Shown: positions 24,241-33,442 of the stretch, in pieces | Numbering within the stretch: the first letter of the stretch is position 1 | Layout: each line of letters begins with the position of its first letter | Origin: JAFLCM01 sp046154665 | GTDB lineage: Bacteria > Planctomycetota > Phycisphaerae > Phycisphaerales > UBA1924 | Direction of reading: 5' to 3' | Length of the DNA: 64,000 nt | Assembly: GCA_046154665.1 (NCBI GenBank) | Contig: JBJXFG010000060.1 | Location: 1-64,000, forward strand | Notes under the pieces: generated by a model | Seen by the model: only the letters and a program-made list of their open reading frames with translations | The model's database searches: none | What the model was told of the DNA's origin: nothing | Translations under genes and position numbers: made by a program

Positions 24241-24594
24241 ATGGCTGATCCGCTTGGATTGATCAACTCGGGTGTGGGGGGCGCGGGCGGAGCGATGCGC
24301 GGGATTGGCGGCGCGGGGTTGACGCCGCGCGTTGGTGCGGGGGGTGGGGCTTCGCTGCCGCAGGAAGAGGGCGGCGCGTCGTTCAAGGACGTGCTGATGC
24401 AGAACCTGCAGCGGGTGAACCAGATGCAGCAGGACGCGGCGAAATCGGTCGAGGACCTGGTGACGAACCAGCGCGACGACGTCGAGACCGTGCTGATGGC
24501 GACGCAACAGGCCGACGCGGCGTTCAAGATGCTCCAGGCCGTGCGCAACAAGATGATGGAAGCGTACGAGGAGATCAAGCAGATGCGGGTGTGA
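24241..24594 (+). CDS. fliE: Flagellar hook-basal body protein FliE
   Basis: A 117-residue junction protein between the MS ring and the rod. The C-terminal 75 residues match FliE: FKDVLMQNLQRVNQMQQDA, then TVLMATQQADAAFKMLQAVRN and KMMEAYEEIKQM. The first 35 residues are a glycine-rich extension of a kind often seen in this family. The gene order flgB-flgC-fliE-fliF is classical. Confidence 0.93.
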   Translation: MADPLGLINSGVGGAGGAMRGIGGAGLTPRVGAGGGASLPQEEGGASFKDVLMQNLQRVNQMQQDAAKSVEDLVTNQRDDVETVLMATQQADAAFKMLQAVRNKMMEAYEEIKQMRV

Positions 24595-24597
24595 GGG

Positions 24598-24636
24598 GGC
24601 GGGAGTCGGGAATCGGGAGTGGGGAGTGGGGAAGAG
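24598..24636. repeat. GGGAGT-type tandem tract after fliE
   Basis: GGGAGTC/GGGAATC/GGGAGTGG words beginning three bases after the fliE stop, purine-rich on the coding strand. The rest of the 254-bp gap to fliF holds no gene that could be supported. Confidence 0.75.
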
Positions 24637-24848
24637 CAGAAACACCAGCGCTGTTGTTTGTTGCGCGATTCTGGGTTGGCTTGGCGCAGGTTGTGCGCGG
24701 CATCGGTGCGGGGCGCGGGTTTTGCATGTTCGGTTGGTTGGTGGTCGATGGTCAGACTCCTCGACGGCGTGGCCGCGCGCGTGCGCGGCTTCACCGGTCG
24801 AGGGGGCGCCAGGATGGTGCCTGGTGAAACGCAGGCGGAGGCCGCGGT

Positions 24849-26579
24849 ATGGGCGCGTTCAGGCGAGCGCTCGCCACCATCCAGACCTATCTTGGCCAGC
24901 TGACCGTGAGTCAGCGGCTGCTCATCGGCAGCCTGGCGATCATCCTTGTCATGACGCTGTTTGTGGTGCGTCAGTACGCCTCGTCGCCCGAGAACGTGGC
25001 GCTGCTGGAGCCCAATGCTTCCGCCGAGCGTCAGTCGCAGGCGCTGCAGTTCGTTCGTGCCAACTTTGTTCCGCACAGCGTGAACGAGGCCGGTGGGGTG
25101 ATGGTCCCGCCGGGGCGGCAGTACGCCGTGCTCGCGCAGATGAGCCAGCAGGGCAAGCTGCCCGACGACAACCACCTGCTCTTTGATTCGCTCATCAGCA
25201 AGCAGTCGTGGACGCAGACGTACCAGCAGAACGTGCTGATGGAGACGGTCGCGGTTCAGAACGAACTCGGGCGCATCATCGGCCAGATGGACGGCGTGAG
25301 CGGGGCCAGTGTCATCCTTGATGTGCCGCGGAACCGGGGGCTGGGCCAGCCGCGGACCATCCCTACGGCCGCGGTGACGGTGTTCACGAGCAAGGGGCTC
25401 GATCAGAACGCCGTGGACGCGATCGCGCATCTGGTGGCGAGCTCGCGCTCGGGCCTGTCGATCGAGCACGTGCGGGTGATCGACGGCACCAGCAAGCGCC
25501 AGTACCGCGCCCGCGACGAGCGCGCGGCGGCGGCGGCGAACTACTCCGAGTTCCAGACGAGCATCGAAGACCGCAAGCAGCGCCAGGTGTACGACATGCT
25601 GGCGTCGTACATCCGCGGCGTGGTGGTGACGGTGCACGCGCAGGTGGATGTCACGCGGCGCACGACGACGACCAAGAGTGTGCTGCCCTCGGGCAAGGGC
25701 TCGGAATCGATGGTGACCAGCGAGACGACCACCGAGCGTCGCAGCAGCGAAGGCGGGCGCGAGCAGGGTGCCGAGGCCGGGGTCCGCTCGAACATCGGTG
25801 CCGACATCGCCACCGCGCCGTCGGGCGGCAGCGGCCCAACCACCAACGACGCTGATTCGACGACCAAGTCCGAGGTGCGCTGGGGCGAGAAACTCGAAAA
25901 TGTGGACGACCCGCGCGGCTTCGCGACCAAAATCAACGCCGTCGTCAACATCCCCCGCGCGTACTTCGTCGAGATCTGGAAGAGCCAGCAGGGCGCGGCC
26001 GCGCCGGCGGGTGGGGAAGCACCGGCGGGCGGCGAGGCGGCCGCGGCGGCGGGCCCGAAAGACGCCGATCTCAAGCCGATCATCGACAGCGAGACCGAGC
26101 GCATCAAGAAGGAGGTCGCGCTGCAGATCGACACTTCGGCGGCGGACAAGACGCTCCCCGGAGAGGTCGCGGTGTCGATGATCCACTCGCTCGCCGAGGT
26201 TGAGAGCGCGGGCGTGCCGAAGTCGGGGTTCATTGATCTGGGCGGCGCGGGCACTCTGGCGATCAACGACTTGGTGAAGACGATCGGCCTCGGCGGGCTC
26301 GCCGTGCTCGCTCTCGGGCTTGTCGTGATGACCGCTTTCCGCGCCAGCAAGCAAGAGAAGCTGCCGACGGCGGAGGAACTCGTGGGCGTGCCGCCCACGC
26401 TGCCGGGTGATGCCGACATCGTGGGCGAGGCCACCGAGGCCGACAGCGTGCTCTCGGGCATCGAACTGAGCGAAGACGAGATGAAGGACCGCAAGGTGAT
26501 GGAACAGGTTGAGGCGGTGGCGAAGGAGAGGCCGCGGGACGCCGCGTCGATCCTGGGCCGCTGGATGACGGACAGTTGA
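24849..26579 (+). CDS. fliF: Flagellar MS-ring protein FliF
   Basis: A 576-residue protein that forms the inner-membrane ring on which the flagellum is built. Membrane segment 1 is at about residues 24-42 (LLIGSLAIILVMTLFVVRQY) and segment 2 at about 477-497 (IGLGGLAVLALGLVVMTAF). Between them are the ring-building motifs (GRIIGQMDGVSGASVILDVP; AIAHLVASSRSGLSIEHVRV). The cytoplasmic tail ends in the FliG-binding helix (EQVEAVAKERPRDAASILGR). Ala/Gly-rich insertions lie in the periplasmic part near residue 385. fliG follows after 30 bp. Confidence 0.95.
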   Translation: MGAFRRALATIQTYLGQLTVSQRLLIGSLAIILVMTLFVVRQYASSPENVALLEPNASAERQSQALQFVRANFVPHSVNEAGGVMVPPGRQYAVLAQMSQQGKLPDDNHLLFDSLISKQSWTQTYQQNVLMETVAVQNELGRIIGQMDGVSGASVILDVPRNRGLGQPRTIPTAAVTVFTSKGLDQNAVDAIAHLVASSRSGLSIEHVRVIDGTSKRQYRARDERAAAAANYSEFQTSIEDRKQRQVYDMLASYIRGVVVTVHAQVDVTRRTTTTKSVLPSGKGSESMVTSETTTERRSSEGGREQGAEAGVRSNIGADIATAPSGGSGPTTNDADSTTKSEVRWGEKLENVDDPRGFATKINAVVNIPRAYFVEIWKSQQGAAAPAGGEAPAGGEAAAAAGPKDADLKPIIDSETERIKKEVALQIDTSAADKTLPGEVAVSMIHSLAEVESAGVPKSGFIDLGGAGTLAINDLVKTIGLGGLAVLALGLVVMTAFRASKQEKLPTAEELVGVPPTLPGDADIVGEATEADSVLSGIELSEDEMKDRKVMEQVEAVAKERPRDAASILGRWMTDS

Positions 26580-26609
26580 AGAACCGGAAAGTGACGTGAG
26601 GGCGTGACC

Positions 26610-27650
26610 ATGCCGAGGAAGCCGGGCGAACCGCTGCCCGATGACATCTCGCAACTGGGTGGTGTGACCAAGGCCGCGGTGCTGCTGCTGTCGATCGATT
26701 CGGTGTCGGGCAGCACGGTGCTCAAGAGCATGCAGGCCGAGCAAGTAGAAGAGGTGACGCGCGAGCTCGCCGGGCTGGGGCGTGTGCCGGAGAAGCTGCG
26801 CCGCCAGGTGATCGAGGAGTTCTACAGCACCTCGCTGGCGTACAGCGCCGCGGCGGAGGGCGGGCTCGAATATGCCCGTGAACTGCTGAAGAACGCGATG
26901 GACCCCAAGCAGGCCGACCGCGTGCTGGCGCAGATCCAGACGCAGGTGACGCGGGCCCCGTTCAGTTTCCTGCAGAAGGCCGAGGCGGAGAACCTGCTGA
27001 CGTTCATCCAGGACGAACACCCGCAGACGATCGCGCTGATCGTGTGCCACCTGCCGCACCACAAGGCGTCGGAGATTCTCGTGGGCCTGCCGGTGCAGAA
27101 GCAGATCGAGGTCATCAAGCGCATCGCCAACATGGAGCAGACCAACCCCGAGGTGATCCGCGAGGTCGAGCGCGGGCTCGAGGGTCGCCTCTCGAGCATG
27201 CTCAATCAGAGCATGGAGAAGGCCGGCGGCGTGCCGACGGTGGCGGAGATTCTCAACCTCGCCGACCGCGCGACCGAGAAGGCAATCATGGAGGGCCTCG
27301 AAGCCGAGGACCCCGACCTGGTCGAGGAAATCCGGCGACTGATGTTCGTCTTCGAGGACATCAAGAAGGTCGACGACAAGGGCATCCAGGCCGTGCTCCG
27401 CGAAGTGGACAACGACGAGCTGGCTCTGGCGCTCAAGACAGCAAGCCCGGAACTGCAGGAGAAGATCTTCAAGAACATGTCCGAGCGGGCCGCCCAGCTC
27501 ATCAAGGAGGACATGCAGTTCATGGGCCCGGTACGCGTCAGCGACGTCGAGAGCTCGCAGCAACGCATCGTCGACATCGTCCGCAGGCTGGAGGAATCGG
27601 GCGAGATCATCATCGCGGGCCGCGGCGGGCAGGAGGAGTTGATCGTTTGA
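26610..27650 (+). CDS. fliG: Flagellar motor switch protein FliG
   Basis: A 346-residue switch protein that binds FliF and transmits torque from the stator. The N domain (KAAVLLLSIDSVSGSTVLKS), the middle domain with the EHPQT motif (FIQDEHPQTIALIVCHLP) and the C-terminal torque helix region with charged residues (ADLV-type VEEIRRLMFVFEDIKKVDDK, then IQAVLREVDNDELALALK) are all present. ATG at 26610 is preferred to the in-frame GTG two codons earlier. The rest of the switch complex in this window is FliN only; FliM is not found. Confidence 0.95.
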   Translation: MPRKPGEPLPDDISQLGGVTKAAVLLLSIDSVSGSTVLKSMQAEQVEEVTRELAGLGRVPEKLRRQVIEEFYSTSLAYSAAAEGGLEYARELLKNAMDPKQADRVLAQIQTQVTRAPFSFLQKAEAENLLTFIQDEHPQTIALIVCHLPHHKASEILVGLPVQKQIEVIKRIANMEQTNPEVIREVERGLEGRLSSMLNQSMEKAGGVPTVAEILNLADRATEKAIMEGLEAEDPDLVEEIRRLMFVFEDIKKVDDKGIQAVLREVDNDELALALKTASPELQEKIFKNMSERAAQLIKEDMQFMGPVRVSDVESSQQRIVDIVRRLEESGEIIIAGRGGQEELIV

Positions 27651-27652
27651 AG

Positions 27653-27686
27653 AGGCACGGAGGCACGAAGGCACGGAGGCACGAAG
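27653..27686. repeat. Stop-side arm, GGCACGAA/GGCACGGA tandem repeat
   Basis: Four copies of an 8-bp word (GGCACGGA or GGCACGAA) begin just after the fliG stop. They are the exact complement, word for word, of the tract at 27751-27786. Confidence 0.85.
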
Positions 27687-27750
27687 CGGACAAGGCAGCA
27701 GACTCCTGCCGCTTCCATGTCGCGCGGCGGTCCATCATGCCTTTCAGACT

Positions 27751-27786
27751 CCGTGCCTTCGTGCCTCCGTGCCTGCGTGCCTTCCC
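27751..27786. repeat. Start-side arm, CCGTGCCTTCGTGCCT tandem repeat
   Basis: Four copies of the complementary 8-bp word end directly at the fliH ATG. With the arm at 27653-27686 it could form a stem of more than 30 bp across the fliG-fliH gap, enclosing about 64 bases that include the small stem GGCAGcagactCCTGCC. Confidence 0.85.
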
Positions 27787-28569
27787 ATGTTGATCAAAAA
27801 CTCCAACTCGAAGCTGATGGCGCGCGAGGCGGTGGTGCTCGACTTGGGGGACCTGACCTCGCAGGCCGACGTGATCAAGCGCGAGGCCTCCGCCGCGGCG
27901 GAGCGGATCGTGCGCACCGCGCGCGAAGAGCGGTCGCGCATCCTCAGCGGTGCGGAAGAGCAGGGCCGGCGCGACGGGCGCGAGGCCGGGCTGCGTGAGG
28001 GCCTTGAGGAGGGCCGCGCGGCGGGGCGCGCCGAGGCACTCGCAGCCGAGGCCGCGGCACTGAAGGCGATTCAGCAGCGGTGGACCGAGGCGCTCGCCGC
28101 GTTCGAGGCCGAGCGATCGGACCTGCTGTCCGAAGCGCGGTCGTCGCTGCTGCAACTGGCGGCGGCTCTGGCGGAGCGAGTGACCAAACGTCACGTTGAG
28201 GCCGATGAGCACGTGCTCGCCGCGCAGCTTGAGGCGGCTTTGCGGCTGGTGCTCGCGCCGACGAAGCTGGTGATCGAGGTTGATCCTTCCGAGCGTGAGC
28301 GCACGCAGAAGGCCCTGCCGGCGCTGATGGAACGTCTGGGCGGAACCGACAACGCCGAGGTCCGCCCGCGCGAGGGCCTCGGCAAGGGCTCGGTCATCGT
28401 CCGAACCGATCGAGGCGAGATCGACGCTTCGATCGCCACGCAGGTCTCTCGCGCGGTCGCGGCGCTCATGGGCGAAGAGCCCGACGCCGACGCGGCCTCA
28501 TCCGCTTCTTCGGCCTCGCCACTCGGCGCCGCTCCCGGCGCGCCGCCCACGACGCGAGGTGACGCATGA
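27787..28569 (+). CDS. fliH: Flagellar assembly protein FliH
   Basis: A 260-residue regulator of the export ATPase FliI. A long coiled coil with the glycine-repeat pattern typical of FliH lies at about residues 60-85 (GRRDGREAGLREGLEEGRAA). The C-terminal domain follows (LLQLAAALAERVTKRHVEAD; EVDPSERERTQKALPALMER; REGLGKGSVIVRTDRGEIDA). A flexible Ala/Ser/Pro tail closes it. ATG at 27787 (MLIKNSNSKL) is chosen because the earlier frame codons lie in the tandem repeat. It overlaps fliI by ATGA. Confidence 0.88.
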   Translation: MLIKNSNSKLMAREAVVLDLGDLTSQADVIKREASAAAERIVRTAREERSRILSGAEEQGRRDGREAGLREGLEEGRAAGRAEALAAEAAALKAIQQRWTEALAAFEAERSDLLSEARSSLLQLAAALAERVTKRHVEADEHVLAAQLEAALRLVLAPTKLVIEVDPSERERTQKALPALMERLGGTDNAEVRPREGLGKGSVIVRTDRGEIDASIATQVSRAVAALMGEEPDADAASSASSASPLGAAPGAPPTTRGDA

Positions 28570-29933
28570 TCTGCCTGGGCGAAGCGATGTCGCGCGTTGC
28601 GTCGTGTGAGACGATCGGCATCCGCGGTGCCGTGGCGGCGCTGCGCGGGCTCACCGTGCTCGTCGATGATCTGCCCGTGGTCACCGGCGCGCTGGTCGTC
28701 GTCGATTCAAGTTCCGGGCCGCGCACCGGCGAGGTCGTCGGGTTTGACGGCGGGCGTGCCGTCGTCATGCTGCTCGGTCAGACCGCGGGCGTCCGTGCCG
28801 GCGACCGCGTTCGCCTTGTCGGCGCCAGCCCGCAGGTGCGCGTCGGCGCGTCGATGCTCGGGCGCGTCGTCGACGCGCTGGGCAGGCCGATCGACGACGG
28901 CCCGGCGCTGCGCGATCTCTCGGGGAGGCCGCTCTCGCCCGACCCCGTGACAGCGATGAAGCGCCGGCGCATCACCGAGCCGTTGCGCACCGGCGTGCGC
29001 GCGATCGATCTCTTCAACACCGTCGGGCGCGGGCAGCGATTGGGCGTGTTTGCAGGCCCGGGCGTCGGCAAGAGCACGCTGATGGGCATGATCGCGCGTC
29101 GTTCCGCCGCCGATGTCAACGTGATCGGGCTCATCGGCGAGCGCGGCCGGGAAGTCAAGGATTTCATCGAGCACGCGCTGGGCGTCGAGGGGATGCGGCG
29201 CTCGGTCGTCGTCGTCGCCACGGGCGATGAGTCGCCGCTGATGCGTGTCCGCGCCGCGATGGCGGCGTGCGCGGCGGCTGAGCACTTCCGTGACCGGGGA
29301 CTTGACGTGATGCTCATGCTCGACAGCGTCACACGCTTCGCGCACGCGCAGCGCCAGGTGGGTCTGGCGGTGGGCGAGCCGCCCGCGACCAAGGGCTATA
29401 CGCCCAGTGTGTTTGCGATGCTGCCGCTGCTGCTCGAGCGTGCCGGCGCGATCGAAGTCGGCGTCAACGGCGGTCGGGCAGGCTCGATCACCGGCTTCTA
29501 CACCATCCTCGTCGAAGGCGACGACATGACCGAACCGATCGCCGACGCCGCCCGAGGCATCCTCGATGGTCACCTGGTGCTCTCGCGCCGCTTAGCGCAC
29601 AAGGGGCACTTTCCCGCGGTTGACCCGCTCGATTCGGTGAGCCGACTCATGAGCGAGGTGGCCGATGCCGAACACAACACCGCGCGAAGGCGGCTCGTCT
29701 CGCTGCTGGCGGCGCACCGCGAGGCCGAGGACCTCATCCAGATCGGTGCCTATGCGCCGGGCTCGAACCCGACGACTGACGCCGCCATCCAGTTCAAGCC
29801 GCGCATCGACGCGATGCTGCAGCAGCGCGTCGACGAGGCCGAACCGTTCGACGTCGCGAGGGCTCGCATGGTGGCGCTTTCCAACGAAGCCACGGCGTTC
29901 GGTGCCGCCGCGGAGAAGATCAGGAAGAAGTAA
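28566..29933 (+). CDS. fliI: Flagellum-specific export ATPase FliI
   Basis: A 455-residue F1-type hexameric ATPase of the flagellar type III export apparatus. Walker A is GPGVGKST (164-171), the Walker B region reads DVMLMLDSVTRFAHAQRQVG, and the family motifs GEPPATKGYTPSVFAMLP and GSITGFYTILVEGDDM are present. The short N-terminal domain is normal for FliI. It starts in an ATGA overlap with fliH and ends 3 bp before fliJ, so these three are coupled. Confidence 0.97.
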   Translation: MICLGEAMSRVASCETIGIRGAVAALRGLTVLVDDLPVVTGALVVVDSSSGPRTGEVVGFDGGRAVVMLLGQTAGVRAGDRVRLVGASPQVRVGASMLGRVVDALGRPIDDGPALRDLSGRPLSPDPVTAMKRRRITEPLRTGVRAIDLFNTVGRGQRLGVFAGPGVGKSTLMGMIARRSAADVNVIGLIGERGREVKDFIEHALGVEGMRRSVVVVATGDESPLMRVRAAMAACAAAEHFRDRGLDVMLMLDSVTRFAHAQRQVGLAVGEPPATKGYTPSVFAMLPLLLERAGAIEVGVNGGRAGSITGFYTILVEGDDMTEPIADAARGILDGHLVLSRRLAHKGHFPAVDPLDSVSRLMSEVADAEHNTARRRLVSLLAAHREAEDLIQIGAYAPGSNPTTDAAIQFKPRIDAMLQQRVDEAEPFDVARARMVALSNEATAFGAAAEKIRKK

Positions 29934-29936
29934 CCC

Positions 29937-30446
29937 GTGGCCAAGTTCAAGTTCCAACTCCAGGGCGTGCTGCGGTACCGCGAGCACATCGAGCGTCAGA
30001 AGATGCTGACGGTGGCGCGGCTGGAGGTCGAACGCCGCGCGGGCGAGCGCGTGATCTCGGATTACCAGTCGATGATCCGCAGCGGCAAGGACGATCTTCG
30101 CAAGGCGCTCGCGCCGGCCTCGGATGCACAGGGTCACTCAGCGCCGATCAACCCCGTCTCGGCCCGGCTGCAGGCGGCGGCGTCGCTGCATCTTCAACTC
30201 AAGGCGCAGCGCGCGGCGCTGGGCCTCGCGGGCGTGCTGAAGCGGCTGGGCGATGCGCGGGCCGACCTCGCCAAGGCCGCCACGGCGCGGCGCGGCATGG
30301 AGAAGCTCAAAGAACACCGCTTCGATTCGTGGCGTGAGGACGAGTCTAAGCGCGAGGGCGCGATGCTGGATGAGATCGGCACGATGGGTGCGGCACGCCG
30401 CGTGCAAGTGAGTTCGGGGACCGAGTCGCAAAGGAACCAGCCATGA
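29937..30446 (+). CDS. fliJ: Flagellar export protein FliJ
   Basis: A 169-residue coiled-coil protein that acts as the stalk of the FliI hexamer and as an escort for export chaperones. It opens with the FliJ signature FKFQLQGVLRYREHIERQ and is helical and charged to the end (KLKEHRFDSWREDESKREG). The start is GTG at 29937, three bases after the fliI stop; no ATG is available near it. The stop overlaps the next start. Confidence 0.88.
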   Translation: MAKFKFQLQGVLRYREHIERQKMLTVARLEVERRAGERVISDYQSMIRSGKDDLRKALAPASDAQGHSAPINPVSARLQAAASLHLQLKAQRAALGLAGVLKRLGDARADLAKAATARRGMEKLKEHRFDSWREDESKREGAMLDEIGTMGAARRVQVSSGTESQRNQP

Positions 30447-31261
30447 TGCGCAGCCTGTGGATCGCCGTTTCGACGCTCGCGTTGGCCAACCTCATGGCCC
30501 TGGGCGCGTTCGCGCTGTGGCTCAACGCCTCGGGCCGATTGAGCCGCGACCGCATCGAGAAGGTGCGGGAAGTGTTCGGCGTCACGGTGGCGCAGGAGCA
30601 GTCCAAGCAGGCCGCCGAGAAGGCCGCCGTGGAAGCCGACGCGAAGAAGGCCGAGGAAACGGCCCGCGAGAAGCGCCCGCCCATCAGCGCCGAGCAGCGT
30701 CTGGCGATCATCCGCGAGTATGAAGAGACGCAGCGCCAGAAGAACGAGCGTCTGCAGCGCGAGACGCGGGACCTGCTGAACCAACTCGACATCCGGCGCG
30801 CCGAGTTCGAGAAGCAGAAGGCCGAGTTTGTCGCGAAGTATGAGGCGTTCCAGCAGATGCGCGAAGAGCTTGCCCGCAACACGGGCAGCGAACAGTTTGC
30901 CAAGACGCTGAAGGTCTACGAGACCGTCAAGGCCGCCGACGCCGCCGCGATGATGGAGTCACTACTCGCGGCGGGTGACACGGGGCGTGAGCAGGTCGTC
31001 GCCTATTTGAATCAGATGCAGCCGCGCACCAGCGCGAAGATCGTCGGCGAGTTCCGCAAGAAAGACCCCTCACTGGCCGCGGATTTGCTAGAGAGGTTGC
31101 GGACCTACGGCCTTGAGACGAGCGCGGGCAGCGGGGGCGGGCGCGGCTCGACGGGGACGGATTCGTCCGCCGACACGCGCGCGAGCGACAACGATGCCAA
31201 TCCAGACCCCACTCAACGCCCTGCTCCAAACGCCGCAGAACCACCGCGCCCAGCGTCCTGA
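30443..31261 (+). CDS. MotE/MgtE-N-like flagellar protein
   Basis: A 272-residue protein. One membrane segment lies at about residues 7-28 (IAVSTLALANLMALGAFAL). A long charged coiled coil follows (about 50-140). After it comes a helical MgtE-N-like domain (TVKAADAAAMMESLLAAGDT; MQPRTSAKIVGEFRKKDPSL). This is the layout of MotE-like proteins encoded between fliJ and fliK, thought to help stator or switch assembly. The tail (about residues 230-272) is low complexity. It overlaps fliJ (ATGA) and its last 68 bp overlap fliK. Confidence 0.75.
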   Translation: MMRSLWIAVSTLALANLMALGAFALWLNASGRLSRDRIEKVREVFGVTVAQEQSKQAAEKAAVEADAKKAEETAREKRPPISAEQRLAIIREYEETQRQKNERLQRETRDLLNQLDIRRAEFEKQKAEFVAKYEAFQQMREELARNTGSEQFAKTLKVYETVKAADAAAMMESLLAAGDTGREQVVAYLNQMQPRTSAKIVGEFRKKDPSLAADLLERLRTYGLETSAGSGGGRGSTGTDSSADTRASDNDANPDPTQRPAPNAAEPPRPAS

Positions 31262-32843
31262 GGCGGATCGGGGGGCAATCGGCGGCGTCAGCGCCCCGGC
31301 GAAGGCGCGATCCAGCAAGGGCGAGGGTGACGGGGACTTTGCGTCGAGCCTCTCGCGCAAGTTTGAGCAGTCGGAAAAGGCCGATCTCGCGCCCAAGCGC
31401 GAAGAACGCGCCGCGACCCGGGAACAGCACCCCGAGCCCCGGCGCAAGGCCGGTGACGGCGCTGAACGCGAGGGTGCCGGCGTCGAGAAGCCAAACGCGG
31501 ATGCGAGTAGCGCGAGCGACGCGCCGCCCGAGAGCGCGGTGGACAGGCTAAACGGCAAGCAATCGGGCAACGCCGATTCCCCTTCAGGCCAGGGCGAAGC
31601 GCCGACCCACGAGCCGAAGCCGGCATCGACGGATGAGGCCAAGAAGACTGCTGCCGGCGATACCGGCACCGAAGGCGATACCCCCGCGGTGTCCGTCAGC
31701 GTCAGTGCCGCGAAGTCGGGCGGCAGCGCGGCGAAGACCTCGACCGCAGCCGAGCCTGTTGCCGTCGGCAAGGGTCGCACGACCGCAGCCACGCCGCGGC
31801 AGAGTTCATCGGCGTTGGGCGGCCTCGGCGCGAGTGATTCCGGTGCGAGTGACTCTTCACTTGTCGAACTCAAGCCCGCGCAGGGCACGGCCCTGAGCCC
31901 CGACGCACCCGTTGCCACCGCACCGTCTCACGCGGCGCAGGGAGCTGCGCCCGGCGCGACGACGCCAGCACCCGGCGACGCGACGGGTGAGCCGCGCCGC
32001 CGCGACACGAGCGGCAATTCCCTCGAGGTACGGGCTGGCGCGGAGGCAACCGCCGCCGTTCAGCCGCCTCAAGAGCCGGCGAAGCCGGCCCTCGGCGCTC
32101 CGGCCCCTGCGCAAGGCGCGAGCGCCGCAACGCCGGTCAGCGCCTCGCCAACCGGCGCGGCGGACAACGGCGCGGTCGCACGCCTCATGGGCACCTCGGG
32201 CGCGGACCGCGCTGCGGGCCCCGGCGAAGGCGCAGCTTCCGCCGGTCATGGGGCGACAGGCATCGCGCGCAGCGCCGAGATGACCCAGCTCGAGTCCCTC
32301 GTCTCGCGCGGCCTCAGCGCCTCGCTGGCGCAGCGAGGCGGCACGCTCACGCTGCGTCTGATGCCTGATTCGCTGGGCGCGATGCGCATCCAGATGGAAC
32401 TGCAGCAGGGCACCGTGCGGGTCGACATGGAAGTCGCCAACGCCGAGGCACACCGATTGCTGACTCAGTCACTCGACGGGCTGCGCACCTCGCTGGAAGC
32501 CAGGGGCCTGCTCGTTGAGAGACTCGGGGTGAGCCTGGCGCCCACCCACGTGTCGGCCCTCGCCGCGGCGAACTCGTCCGCGAACGGAAGCGCGGGCGGC
32601 CAAGGGGGGAACTCGTCGCCGGGGACCGGCGACACGGGCGCACAACGGCAGGACGCCGGCGGCGCCAACCTGAATCACGACGCGGGCGATGGACGCTCAC
32701 GATCGTGGCTGGGCGGAGACCAGCGCGGAAACGAGAGGCCCGGCGGAGCGGGGCCGCGCACCGATGATCGCACCGACGCCGACGGCAACGCCTTCGGCAG
32801 CCTGTGGCAACGCCTGAGACTGGGCGTCGACACACGCGGGTGA
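31194..32843 (+). CDS. fliK: Flagellar hook-length control protein FliK
   Basis: A 549-residue exported ruler protein. The first 360 residues are low-complexity Ala/Pro/Ser/Gly sequence, as usual for FliK. The conserved C-terminal domain lies at about residues 360-450 (LTLRLMPDSLGAMRIQMEL; VANAEAHRLLTQSLDGLRTS; LEARGLLVERLGVSL) and switches export specificity through FlhB. Another disordered tail of about 100 residues follows. ATG at 31194 is the first start that avoids most of the preceding gene; the overlap is 68 bp. Confidence 0.88.
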   Translation: MPIQTPLNALLQTPQNHRAQRPEADRGAIGGVSAPAKARSSKGEGDGDFASSLSRKFEQSEKADLAPKREERAATREQHPEPRRKAGDGAEREGAGVEKPNADASSASDAPPESAVDRLNGKQSGNADSPSGQGEAPTHEPKPASTDEAKKTAAGDTGTEGDTPAVSVSVSAAKSGGSAAKTSTAAEPVAVGKGRTTAATPRQSSSALGGLGASDSGASDSSLVELKPAQGTALSPDAPVATAPSHAAQGAAPGATTPAPGDATGEPRRRDTSGNSLEVRAGAEATAAVQPPQEPAKPALGAPAPAQGASAATPVSASPTGAADNGAVARLMGTSGADRAAGPGEGAASAGHGATGIARSAEMTQLESLVSRGLSASLAQRGGTLTLRLMPDSLGAMRIQMELQQGTVRVDMEVANAEAHRLLTQSLDGLRTSLEARGLLVERLGVSLAPTHVSALAAANSSANGSAGGQGGNSSPGTGDTGAQRQDAGGANLNHDAGDGRSRSWLGGDQRGNERPGGAGPRTDDRTDADGNAFGSLWQRLRLGVDTRG

Positions 32844-32932
32844 ACTCAGAAGGTGCCTGATCTTCTCGACGCCCCCGCGCGATATCTCGCGGGTGAGCGG
32901 TCACGCGCTCGCCTCGGCGAGGGAGGTTCTCC

Positions 32933-33442
32933 GTGTCGGCTATCAGTTCATCCTCCGCGTCAACGTCCGCCGCCAGCGGCAGCGGACTGGGCGACAAGTA
33001 CAGCGAGATGACCAGCGGCGACTTCCTCAAGGTCATGTTCGCCGAGCTCAACCGCCAGGACCCGCTCCAGCCCAGCGAGACCAAGGACCTGCTGGCGCAG
33101 ATCTCGACCATCCGCTCGATCGAGAGCAACCTCAGCCTCACCGACAACCTCAAGCAGATGGTCAAGCAGAACGAGGCCTCGGGCGCGGGCAACCTTGTCG
33201 GCCAGATGGTCCGCGGCGTCGACGCCAACGGCGAGCCGCTCGAAGGCGTCGTCCGCAGCGTCCGCATCAGCCGCGAAGGCACGACCCTCAACCTCGTCAG
33301 CGGCAAGAGCATCGAGATGAAGAACCTGCAGGAAATCCTGGGGTTCATGCTCGAAGACGCCCCCCCGGCACGCGGTGGGGCCGATGCCGCCGAGCCCGCG
33401 CGAGCCGCGGCGTTGACCGTTGAAGGAGCTGTCGCGCCATGA
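32933..33442 (+). CDS. flgD: Flagellar hook assembly protein FlgD (short form)
   Basis: A 169-residue hook cap. The N-terminal FlgD core is clear (MTSGDFLKVMFAELNRQDPL, then QPSETKDLLAQISTIRSIES). The following part (NLVGQMVRGVDANGEPLEGV; GTTLNLVSGKSIEMKNLQEI) is reduced compared with the full Ig/tudor-like C-terminal domains of enteric FlgD. The start is GTG at 32933 after a GGGAGG site. It overlaps the next gene by ATGA. Confidence 0.9.
   Translation: MSAISSSSASTSAASGSGLGDKYSEMTSGDFLKVMFAELNRQDPLQPSETKDLLAQISTIRSIESNLSLTDNLKQMVKQNEASGAGNLVGQMVRGVDANGEPLEGVVRSVRISREGTTLNLVSGKSIEMKNLQEILGFMLEDAPPARGGADAAEPARAAALTVEGAVAP

Noticed and set aside
24186..27674. A 1,162-codon open frame on the minus strand opposite fliE-fliF-fliG
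   Set aside because: It runs antisense to certain genes, has the His/Arg/Leu-rich composition expected of a high-GC shadow frame, and shows no family motifs.
32933..33442. FlgD as a truncated pseudogene because of its short length
   Set aside because: The N-terminal core is intact, it is coupled to the next gene, and short FlgD forms are common outside enteric bacteria.
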